From Laccaria trichodermophora (Eukaryota; Basidiomycota; Agaricomycetes; Agaricales; Hydnangiaceae), in contig JACTVC010000054.1 of the NCBI GenBank assembly GCA_018417955.1, forward strand, positions 1 to 64,000: a stretch of 64,000 bases of DNA, written 5' to 3'. How positions within the stretch are numbered: the first letter of the stretch is position 1; each line of letters begins with the position of its first letter. Position numbers and translations under genes: made by a program. Positions 43,288 through 52,670 of the stretch are shown one piece after another. Below the pieces are notes generated by a model. It saw only the letters and a program-made list of their open reading frames with translations, was not told where the DNA came from and made no database searches.

Positions 43288-46200
43288 ATGGATCCATATA
43301 CCCCTCGAACACGACCGGGAGGACGCAAAAAGACCTTGGGATTGTCAGCGAAGGAGTACACAAAAGTAAACCATCGAAATCCTATTCAAATCAATCTAAA
43401 CATTACCTCAGATCACAGGCACCATCGCGTCGGTGCGACGACAGAACAGGCTACCCGGCGATGATATCGACGATGAACCTGCGTCGTCACACATTTCACG
43501 CGAAGGACGTTCAAGAGGTGCGCCCTTCTTTCTTCCTCCAGTTGTCGTCACGCAGGCTGAGGCTGTTCGACAGATCAGGCAAACGAATCCTCCTTCATCG
43601 CCGAAACTTCCTTCGTTCGCGCTCCATTGAACTCGCGCGTCGTTTCCACCAGCAGTGCACCCAAGAAAAAGGGGAAAGAGAAACTGGAGCCGCTTGATCG
43701 TGTGCCGTTGGAGATTCAGGAAGCGATGATATTGGAGGACCTGTTATATGTGCTTATGGTGCGTATGGTCTGGTACATGGGATTTTCGTCCGTTTAGAGT
43801 TGAAGGATATGTTAGGGCATTGAAGGCGCATACGTGACGTTCCATCCTGATTATTCTCCTGAAGATGATGATCCTTTGCAAGGGATTCGGTTCGTGGTAT
43901 CTCCATCCCTAGGTTGGCGCCCCACTGGTACTTATGCGCCGGCTTACCTGAATCCTAACAGACTCCTCACTGCGTGATTTGGTTGAACGAGTTTTACCAC
44001 TTGGAATGTACTATACCGCCATCTTCGCGTTTGTTGAACATCGGAGCCACCTTGACTATGGGTTGGTGAATCACGCGTTATGTGCCGCGATCAGAGACAT
44101 GCTGAAGGTACGCTAGTTGCCTATTTTGCGCCCGTGCGGTCTGACCGACGTCGATGAAATAGGACTACCAAACTTTGCTGTCACAGCTCGAACATGCATT
44201 CAACACCTCACCACAATTTTCGCTCCAAAAGCTCTGGTTCTACGTTCACCCCACAATCCATACCCTATCCCTAATCTATCATCTCATCCTGGAACTAGCG
44301 ACAGCCGACGACCCAGCTGCAGACGGGTCATCATCATCTTCAAGTTCAGATGACGAGGAAGAAGCAGCACGCAACGAAGCGCTAGGGCTTGGTGGCGCGA
44401 AACTCAAAGCCGTTTTATCCGAGATCAACAAGAAAGACACGGATGTCACAGGCAGCAGCGGGATCTCTGTCAAGGGTGGAGAGGTATTGACGATCATTTA
44501 TGAAAGGATGCAGAACATGTCGGGGGATCCGACGGCAAATATGCTTTATGGGACGTTGTTGAAGGCGGCGGGGAAGCCGTATGTGTCGATGTTGAGGATG
44601 TGGGTTACGATGGGGAAGTTGTTGGACCCGCATGAGGAGCTGTTGGTGAAGGAGAGCAAGTTTATCGATAGAGGGAATCTAGAGATGGACTATACGGATG
44701 AGTATTGGGAACGGAGGTATACAGTTCGTATTTATTTTCCTTTGGGAAGCGTTGCTATTGGTTGATGGGCTGGGTAGCTTAGAGACGGTTCGACGTCTTC
44801 GTCTTCCAAACGACATCACGCTGGGGTACCACCACCTCGCTCTGTGGGCGGGCGATTACCAGGAGGAGCATGTGTACCGCCGCTTCTGGAGGGCTGGAAA
44901 CATAAGATCCTATTGGCGGGCAAGTATCTTAACGTGATAAGGGAATGTGGGATGGAGGTCAGTCGGGACAAGGGGACGGAAGACGAAGATCTATCAATGG
45001 ACGACGAAAGGTTCGTTTCCTTATTAGAGCTGAAAAATATGGCTCACCGCATGTATAGATTCTACCAGTTCGTCGAAGACGCTTACTCACACGCTAACAA
45101 AACTCTCCTCGAACTCCTACTCAAGGATCAACAGCTCATTCCGCGCCTTCGGTCTCTCAAGCGATATTTTTTCCTCTCTCAGGCGTCATTCCTGACCCAT
45201 CTCCTTGATCTGTCTGCCACTGAGCTTCGCAAAGCCTCAAAATCAGCCTCCGTCGTCAAGCTGCAAAGCTTGCTTGATTTGGCGCTAAATGCGGATGCAC
45301 ATGGGGAGGACCTGCTGTTTAGGGAGGATGTCAAGGTCACGATGTCCGAGACTGGTTTGTATGACTTTTTGTTGAAGGTTGTTAATGTTAGTGGGGTTAT
45401 TGGGGGTGAGGAGGGTGGGGATGGGGAGGCTAAACAAGCTCATGAGGAGCAGAAGAAGGAAGAGAAGAAGACGATGTTGGGTATGTTTTGTTGACGTCCT
45501 CCTCATAGACTATATTCTGATCATCTCACAGCAATCGACGCGTTGACGTTGGATTACACCGTTAAATTCCCCTTATCCCTCGTCATATCGCGCAAGACAA
45601 TCCTCCGATATCAACTCCTCTTCCGCTTCCTCCTGCACCTCAAACACGTCGAACAGTCCCTCTCCTCCATGTGGATCGAACAAAAGACGTCAGCATGGCG
45701 CCGTCCCATGCCTAACCATCCTGAATTTGCGGCCTGGCGAATGCGCGTTTGTTTGTTAAGATCCCGCATGCTCGCATTTGTGCAGCAGATACTTGCGTTT
45801 GCGACATTTGAGGTCCTTGAACCGAATTGGCGCGCGCTTGAAGCAAAGTTGGAGAAGGTTACGACGGTCGATCAGTTGTTGAGGGATCATGTGGATTTCT
45901 TGGATACATGTTTGAAGGAGTGTATGTTGACGAGTGAGAAGCTTCTGAAGGCGAGTTCGCCTCCTCGTGTTGCTTTTTGTTGGTGGAGGCTGATTTAATG
46001 TTGATGATAGGCATACTCGAAGTTGATCGTGACATGCTCAACGTTTGGGCTGTACAATTCATCGTTGACAAAGTCTGCGAGCCACGCGGCTGCTGGGGGA
46101 TCTGCGGCGGAGGATACGGGTATGGCGAAGCGGTCGGATGTACTGAGCAAGTTTGAGACGAATTTCAATCATTGGTTGGTGATATTGAGTTGTTGGGTTT

Positions 46201-46386
46201 ATTGTCTTGCTGATGCGTTCCTTCCTCCATAGGTTCCAGGTGGGTATTTATGCGTGAAACTTGCTTTATTTGACTAATTCGTTTTCTTAGATTCACCTGG
46301 ATTGCGTACAGTTTTACGCGTCGAGTGAAAATGTGTCGCTGCTGCCTCTTGTCGTGAGGCTCAACAGTGTCAAAGCTACTGTTTGA
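43288..46386 (+). CDS. SPC97: Gamma-tubulin complex component 2 (Spc97/GCP2)
   Basis: The start MDPYTPRTRPGGRKKTLGLS is followed by short introns. Joining RSR to DQANESSFIAETSFVRAPLN needs a 56-nt intron (about 43516-43571). The grip1 region has PLEIQEAMILEDLLYVLMGI, EGAYVTFHPDYSP, DSSLRDLVERVLPLGMYYTA and LLSQLEHAFNTSPQFSLQKL, then WFYVHPTIHTLSLIYHLILE and GGEVLTIIYERMQNMSGDPT. GCP2-type grip2 features follow: DEYWERRYT.., HKILLAGKYLNVIRECGMEV, LLLKDQQLIPRLRSLKRYFF, LTLDYTVKFPLSLVISRKTI, LRYQLLFRFLLHLKHVEQSL, and LDTCLKECMLTSEKLLKAYS. The YW..RYT and GKYLNV.RECG motifs mark GCP2 rather than GCP3. With GCP3 it caps microtubule minus ends at the spindle pole body. An Asp/Ser-rich insert (SSSSSSSDDEEEAARNEALG) breaks grip1. 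Stop at 46386. Confidence 0.93.
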
Positions 46387-46685
46387 TATATTACTTGAAT
46401 CTATAATTTATGGCTTGAGTCGACAATGCACAGGTTGTTGTTAACCTTGAAAACTGTTCAGCTTGACGCAGCCCGTACTTATCCGTGGACTCTCCCGACG
46501 GTATGGACAGATCCATGGGTATAGTGGCTCAGACCAGCCCTACTGGACTGGCCCTGACGTCGACGTTGCGCGGAACTTGATATTTGTACACATACAGCGT
46601 AAAACGTACCCAGTAAGGAGACAGGTAAGTATGGTGGGGACATTGCATTCCACCACGTGCAACTTCTCGTCGCAAGATATAAAGC
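46387..46685. other. Convergent intergenic region
   Basis: About 300 bp between the 3' ends of the gamma-tubulin complex gene (plus) and the next gene (minus). Nothing recognised beyond presumed UTRs. Confidence 0.5.
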
Positions 46686-47515
46686 TCACATGTCCAATGG
46701 AATCATAAAGGCCGACCAATGGGCCTCTGCGAGAGTGCGGAAGGCGGTATAGTGCTGGAGAGCGACTTTTCGAAAATCCGGGGTTTCCATACCCTCACTG
46801 AGACGACGGCTGTTGGATGTTACAACACATTTCTTGACCACCGTACAGGAGAGCGGATATTGGGCTGTAGCAACTGCTTCGCTCAGTTCTCGAGTGACCG
46901 GAACTAGGTAGAAGATGGGTCGAGTGCCGATCATTGTGATGCATGGGATAGTCATGGAGTTGAGCTCGGGTTCGCCCAATCGTGCTCGGATGCGATTATT
47001 GTACTGAAAAGTCGCGATGGCCCCTGCGATGACTTGCGGCTCGGGGTCGACAGTTGTTTTATCCCCTTGGACCACCAGAAGGATGGTTGACGAGCCAGGC
47101 TGGACTAGGCACACGTCTGTCTGCGCTGACTGTTTTGGATCGCCACTGATCAGTAGCGGAATGGCGTAACGAGATCGGAGAAGGAGGCCGCGCTTTTCGT
47201 ATCCAAACGTACGCAAGATCTCCCTTGCAAAGTCATAAATAGCCGACTCTTGGCCTGAGTTCGCCCTCGACGCCAGATCTATGTATTGCAAGAGACGGTA
47301 GGTTTCATCAGATAGCCCCTGCGTACTGAGGGTACCAGAGAGTAGATTGGGGTCGAGGCTGCCAGTGAGGCTTTCGACCGTTGGGAGTGGTTGGTCGTAG
47401 AAATTATCTGGGCATTCAAGGGAAAATACTTTGATGTTGTCAAGATGTTGTAGGCCTGCAGGTCATTCGTGGTCCAATCGTTGTCAGATTTAGCAGGTCG
47501 GATAAGGTTGGCCAT
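46686..47515 (-). CDS. Uncharacterised fungal protein, possibly PD-(D/E)XK-nuclease-like
   Basis: The start MANLIRPAKSDNDWTTNDLQ, AYNI lies at 47515. After one or two short introns near 47300-47450 the protein continues ESLTGSLDPNLLSGTLSTQG, LSDETYRLLQYIDLASRANS, GQESAIYDFAREILRTFGYE, KRGLLLRSRYAIPLLISGDP, KQSAQTDVCLVQPGSSTILL, VVQGDKTTVDPEPQVIAGAI, ATFQYNNRIRARLGEPELNS, MTIPCITMIGTRPIFYLVPV and ends EAHWSAFMIPLDM. I know closely similar proteins (WT.NDL.AYNI..; TDVCL...LVxEDKT; TIPCITM.GTRP.FYLVPVT) as a large expanded family in mushrooms, with no demonstrated function. The D...(Q/E)xDK arrangement after a conserved acidic helix recalls the PD-(D/E)XK nuclease fold; this is my inference only. 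Confidence 0.7.
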
Positions 47516-47807
47516 GGGTTAAGCGATATGATTCTGGTGATTAGCTGGATCTATGGCTTGAGAGAAGTTGAGACTTGAGACAGGTATTTGTTTTAAGGAG
47601 TGAGACCAGTCGGCACCTCGTCCAAATATAGCGTTCTATAACGGGTATCAACGGCCACGGACCATCTGTTACCGACGTTTGGCCGCCATGTTATCTTTCT
47701 GTTTTCTTCACGACTGATGCCGGTATCATCGTCCCTGGACGCTGTCCAGTCTGTTTCGATGAGGGGCAGGGCAGTTAGCCCTTCTCTTCTTCCTGGGACT
47801 TTAATTC
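47516..47807. other. Divergent intergenic region
   Basis: About 290 bp shared upstream region of the minus-strand gene at 46686 and the plus-strand gene at 47808. No specific motif identified. Confidence 0.5.
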
Positions 47808-49334
47808 TTGATGGCAGCCGTCATCCTTGACAACATTTTGCCCGCCTTCACTTATGGAGGCGGAAGCTGGTCCACTACTAGGAGCTCGACGAGATACGGA
47901 GGTAGCGCAACACTATGTCCTATTACTTCTCCCACTGGTGAGACGAAACCGCCGGGTACGATTTCGTTGACGTTCGAGGGTGAGTTTTCAGTAATTTGGA
48001 ACGCGTTCTGTTGGATTCTTATGCGAGATTCGCACAGGTACCTCTGTGGCATTCTTCGGAATAACCCCTCCCGTGTTCACAGACTCCCAAATTGTAACCG
48101 TATCCATCGACGGCGGTACACCCTACAACACGAGCTACGACGATTCCAACCCCCAATCTTACCGACAATGGTACCAGTCTCCGATACTCCCAGACGGGCA
48201 GCACAATATATCTTTAACACACGTCGAAGGCACCGAGTTGGATTTCGCGGTTGTTACTGTGCCAAAGGGAAGAGTCGCGTCACTTGTGGACCAGCGGGTT
48301 ATCGTGGATGATACGGATGGTGCATTCACGTACAAGGGCGCTTGGAAGGTGAATACGACGCAGTTCGCGGCGGGGACTATTCCTGGGGGCTTGCCGTATG
48401 GGAATAGTACGCATAGAACGACGACGGTTGGGGATACGTTTACTTTTCAGTTTTCTGGTGGGTTTTTTGGTCTTGGGTACCCGCGTTCGAGGGGTGGCTA
48501 ATTGAATAATGGATTCAAGGCACCGGTGTCTCTGTCTACGGAGTATGGAACTGGGGAAACCTCGATGGGAATCTCTCAGCGACATATACTATTGACGGGA
48601 GTTCTTCTTACTCCCAATCGTACACCGCTTCAGCATCACCAGCCTTGCAAAACGGTGACTTGCCCAATTTCCTGCTGTTCAGCAGCGGTACTTTGTCAAG
48701 TGGCAATCATACGCTTGTGGCGAACCTTACGAGTTGCGTTAAGCAAGCATGGATGATTGATTATGTCACTTATTCGCCTTCGGCGTCGACTACAACTTCA
48801 ACGACGAATACAACTTCGACGTCTTCGAGTCACCCTGCGACTGCGGCGGCTAAGAAAGCTACGCCTGTTGGTGCCATTGCCGGTGGTGTGATTGGGGGTG
48901 TGGTGCTTTTACTTGTGATTGTGGGATTCTTTTGGTTTCGAAGTCGAAAATCTAAGAAGCAGGACGAAAACACGGATTCTACCATTGGTTCGCCCTTTTC
49001 TGTGATTTAGTTGCTTACGCTCACTAACGCTATGATAGATACGCAGCAGGCCGTCCCGACGTTGGACACTCCCAGTACACCCACCACTTCGAGGTTCACT
49101 GGTAGCAGCATCATATCACCATTCTTGAATGCCCTAGCAGCTCGATCGGAGTCTCGGCGAGAAGCTGAAATTAACCGGAAACGCCAAACACCGAGTACTG
49201 CGCCGCAGGATCCGTCAATTCATAAACCGGGATATAGGCCTCCAGGAGTCACTGGGGAGAGTCCTGCAGATACACCTGCTGGCGTTGGGAGTGTGGAAAT
49301 TGGAGGTGTTCCTCCACCTGCGTACGAGGGTTAA
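47808..49334 (+). CDS. Single-pass membrane protein with two lectin-like extracellular domains
   Basis: Four exons. The N-terminal part reads AAVILDNILPAFTYGGGSWS, TTRSSTRYGGSATLCPITS, then GTISLTFEGTSVAFFGITPP, VTVSIDGGTPYNTSYDD and HNISLTHVEGTELDFAVVTV. The second half repeats the theme: VIVDDTDGAFTYKGAWKVN, FTFQFSGTGVSVYGVWNWGN, ATYTIDGSSSYSQSY, GNHTLVANLTSCVKQAWMID, YVTYSP. A Thr/Ser-rich stalk (STTTSTTNTTSTSSS) leads to the membrane helix AIAGGVIGGVVLLLVIVGFF and a basic stop-transfer RSRKSKK. The cytosolic tail is rich in Pro/Ser and ends GGVPPPAYEG (a PPxY motif). The repeated jelly-roll-like units are typical of a mushroom family of cell-surface proteins whose role is unknown. PPAY may recruit an Rsp5/Nedd4-type ubiquitin ligase (inference). 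No classical signal peptide is visible at this start. Confidence 0.82.
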
Positions 49335-49608
49335 TGTTATTATTGATAGTAATCGTACTCCTGTCTACATACCCCTGTCCTTTGTTCAATGCACGGAAAT
49401 TTGCCTCAAAGGCACCTCAAAAGAATCAACTGCCATCAGGATTCATGCAATATTTACTCGTGTTATGCACCGCCGTCTCGAGTTTGAAAGGAAAGTTCCG
49501 TCATACACCCTTGCTTTTCAAAGTCCAAGTACTACTCACTACCTTTAGCGATCCTTTTTTCTTTTCTTTTTTTCTTATTCTTCCTCACCTTCCGACTCCG
49601 AATAAGCA

Positions 49609-50520
49609 ATGGGAGAAGTCGTGAATGTCCTAGTCGCTTTTGCGGTCATCGTCTTCTTGTTCCGCTGGGTCACTTCCAGTATGTGTTTTCCGACCATGCA
49701 TATGTATGGACTTACCAACTGGCGATCTCGAAATCTCTTTTTATTTATTTAGGCAGCGAATCTGGAGAGAGGTCGCCTGCGGATACGCTTGGGTTTAGAC
49801 CGAAGAATATTACGCAGGACATGGTATGTATCCCTCCCCCTCCCCACTCCTAATCCTCGCCTCCGTTTCTGGGAATGCGCGCGTGTATCCGTTACTGATT
49901 GGCTCGTTTCGCAGATCAACACGATATCCAACATGTTCCCAGACATACCGACGTCAGTTCTCCCTTTCAACCGTGGGGTCCCAATAACTAACACGGAATA
50001 TTCGGCATGCAGGGATAACGTCCGATACGACCTCTTACGCACAGGAAGCGTTGAGCTTACGAGTAACAAAATCCTCGAACGCGGGTTCCTAGACGCCGTA
50101 AGTCCTTCCCTCAAAATTTCGTTCCGTTCTGACGCTCCATACAACCTAGCCTCCTCCAGCATACTACACACTCTACCCGCGCGAACCTACCCCATCCTCA
50201 ACCACCCACCGCTCTTCCAACGCCAACGGGGGTTTAACACCAAAGACACCCCAGGAAACGTTGATAACCCGATATCACCTTGAAGATCGCGTGTTGAATG
50301 CCGAGCCGGTCGTTGAGGAAAGTTTGGTGGGGGGCAAGGCGGTGTGGGAGGAGAGTTCGGAGAAGAGGGAGGCGAGTTTGAGGGAACGGAAGGCTCAAAT
50401 GATATTGGCTGCGCGACAGTATGTGGTTTTTTTCTTTTTTTTCGGCGCATTGGGATTGGTAATGATGTGTTGATTTTTATGACTAGGCGGATGTTGGCGC
50501 AGCAAGAGGCAAAGTCGTAA
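49609..50520 (+). CDS. CUE-domain ER membrane protein (Cue1-like)
   Basis: Start MGEVVNVLVAFAVIVFLFRW at 49609: a membrane anchor right at the N-terminus. Introns follow, then the CUE domain: KNITQDMINTISNMFPDIPT, DNVRYDLLRTGSVELTSNKI, LERGFLD, with the diagnostic MFP and the C-terminal L. A proline-rich linker (APPPAYYTLYPREPTPSS, after an intron at about 50100-50150) leads to PQETLITRYHLEDRVLNAEP and the terminal KREASLRERKAQMILAARQR, MLAQQEAKS. The layout (N-terminal TM, CUE, C-terminal Lys/Arg-rich helix) is that of yeast Cue1, which brings the ubiquitin-conjugating enzyme Ubc7 to the ER membrane for ER-associated degradation. The C-terminal helix would be the Ubc7-binding region. Stop at 50520. 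Confidence 0.85.
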
Positions 50521-50683
50521 TTCTGATGTTTTTATTCTAGAAAGGGTGTGAGGGTTGTTAATGAATGATTTATTGGATGATTTTTCTCCTTTCTGTGTCT
50601 CCCTTCCTAATCCATTGTTCGCCTCTCAACGTGAGTGCTCAGTTGAACGATTTCATTCACGTCCGTGATCTTCAGGACAAGCC

Positions 50684-52285
50684 CTACTGACCAGACTTCA
50701 TACTCCGTACTAACTCCAACGTCTCCTCAAAGCCCCCCTCATCACTCCGCTTAATATCCGTCGCCCATGGCGTGAAGTTCCTTACTCCCAAACCCAGATT
50801 CTCAATCGGCAGCTCCATATCAAGGATAACAGGCATAGGAAACCCATCAGCCTCACCAACACCGCCTTCAACGCTCTTCACAACCGCACCCCAATCGGCT
50901 TTGCCATTCACTGACTCTTGGTCTAAAAGCGAGAACGCGTGTAGACCCGGCTTGGCGAACCCTTTTAGATCTCCGTCAATGGCGAACCGGCGAATGACGG
51001 GCACGGGGATGTGTTGACACCATTCTGGAGGCTCGGTGGTGCCGTTGAGTTGGACGAGGTCGAGGTGGGCGGAGGAGATGGTGGATAGGATGGTGGGGAG
51101 GGATTGGTTCTTGAATATACCGACTAATAAGGGTCGGCGATGGGGTGTTGTGATAAGATGCACCATTTGGAGTGTGAAGTATGCACCGAAGATGGGGGTT
51201 CCTGATGAAGAGTCGTGGGCGGTGGTTTTTTTGGAGGGTTTTGATGCGAGTTGTGCTTCGCGGATGACGGCTGAGATTTCTCTTGCTGTTTCCTGGGAGA
51301 CGTGGTGCGCGTCCGTGGTGTCGAATATGACGCCGATGATATCAGCCCCAGCTGCGATACATTTCTTGGCCTCTTCTTTCGTTCGAACGCCAGTGACTTT
51401 GACCCAAGGCATCGGGCTCGTCTGTGTTTTCCCGGCGAAGAGGGTCTGTTGAGGCCAGCTTAGCAACTCACGGATGAATTGCCCGGTGTCCTTTGCACGC
51501 ATCAGCGATTCACCGACAAGGACGGCACGGACGCCTTGTTCCTTGTACGTGGTCACATCTTTTGCACTAGAAATCCCACTCAACGCACACAGCACCACGT
51601 CCGTCTCCCTTACGAGCTCAACGAGCCGGCTGGTGGTGCCCATGTCCACTTGAAAGTCGTGCAAGTTCCGATTATTCACGCCTATGACTTTGGCTCCTAG
51701 CTCCAACGCCACCTTCATCTCTTTCGCATTGTTGACTTCCACTAGGGGCTCCATACCCAAGGAGAGCGAGTACGCGTAGAGGGCTTTTAATCTGTCCAAT
51801 GAAAGCATGGCGACGATGAGGAGGACGGTATCAGCTCCATGTAAACGCGCCTCGTCAATCTGGTACTCGTCAAAGATAAAATCTTTGCGTAGGATGGCGG
51901 GACGATCGGGTAAACTGTCCACCGCTTCGCGGGCTAAGCGCATATCTAAAAGACTGCCCTTGAACCACGTCGGCTCGGTGAGCACGGAGATGACGGACGC
52001 GCCGGATAGAGCGTAGGTCTGCGCTTGCTTTGCTGGGTTCACGGATAAGGCGATGGGACCTTTGGATGGGCTTGCGCGTTTTATTTCGGCCATTAGAGAG
52101 GGGGATGGAGAGGAGGTGGATGAGGATGGGTTTCGTTTTAGGCGGGGGACGAGGGGGATGAGGGAGGGTGCGAGGTGCATTGCGAGGAGGTTTTTGAGAT
52201 CTGCAGGCGTAGTGCCTGGTGTAGATTTTGCAAGTTCGACATCTTTAGCTCGTTGTGCGTAGATCTCTTCGAGGATGGTGGGCAT
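50684..52285 (-). CDS. Indole-3-glycerol-phosphate synthase with degenerate PRAI domain
   Basis: One exon of 533 codons, start MPTILEEIYAQRAKDVELAK. The N-terminal half is an IGPS (TrpC): LMAEIKRASPSKGPIALSVN, GASVISVLTEPTWFKGSLLD, RPAILRKDFIFDEYQIDEAR, GADTVLLIVAML, LGMEPLVEVNNAKEM, AKVIGVNNRNLHDF, ALSGISSAKDV and AVLVGESLMRA, with all catalytic Lys/Glu/Asn positions present. The C-terminal half aligns with PRAI (TrpF) but is damaged. The start reads PWVKVTGVRTKEEA where VKICG is normal (the catalytic Cys is lost). LLDQESVNGKADW stands for the usual LLD(S)..GGTG, and the end ILDMELPIENLGLGVRNFTP, WATDIKRSDEGGFEETLELV lacks the AGGL and SGGVE phosphate loops. Fungal genes of this type normally also carry an N-terminal glutamine amidotransferase. 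Here an in-frame stop lies about 80 bp upstream and no GATase sequence fits before the next gene. IGPS closes the indole ring in tryptophan synthesis. Confidence 0.9.
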   Translation of the reverse strand: MPTILEEIYAQRAKDVELAKSTPGTTPADLKNLLAMHLAPSLIPLVPRLKRNPSSSTSSPSPSLMAEIKRASPSKGPIALSVNPAKQAQTYALSGASVISVLTEPTWFKGSLLDMRLAREAVDSLPDRPAILRKDFIFDEYQIDEARLHGADTVLLIVAMLSLDRLKALYAYSLSLGMEPLVEVNNAKEMKVALELGAKVIGVNNRNLHDFQVDMGTTSRLVELVRETDVVLCALSGISSAKDVTTYKEQGVRAVLVGESLMRAKDTGQFIRELLSWPQQTLFAGKTQTSPMPWVKVTGVRTKEEAKKCIAAGADIIGVIFDTTDAHHVSQETAREISAVIREAQLASKPSKKTTAHDSSSGTPIFGAYFTLQMVHLITTPHRRPLLVGIFKNQSLPTILSTISSAHLDLVQLNGTTEPPEWCQHIPVPVIRRFAIDGDLKGFAKPGLHAFSLLDQESVNGKADWGAVVKSVEGGVGEADGFPMPVILDMELPIENLGLGVRNFTPWATDIKRSDEGGFEETLELVRSMKSGQ

Positions 52286-52670
52286 CGTCGTAGCTGATGA
52301 AACCTGGGTTTCGCTTAGATTAGATAAGAGCCATGATCATTACAAAGCGTCGTGCATCGACTTGAAACTATATTGGAGATGCTATGGACAGTTGCAAATG
52401 GGTAGGTAGGTATGGCGAGATAAGTAATCGTGGATGGGGTTGGGGTTGGGTATGCTAACAACAACTAACTAATGAGGGGGTGAAAATAAAAAAGAGGCAC
52501 ACACACAAAAGACAGAAGGGGAGATAACGAAGGTGTAAATTGGGTGGACGAAAAAAAAAAAAGAGTAAAAAGTCAAGAAACAGTCCATGATCAGAAAGGG
52601 AGGTGTCGTTCTTGCAAAGAAGAGATACTTAGCAATATGTATAATGTCATCACGAAGGGTCGGGGCATTA

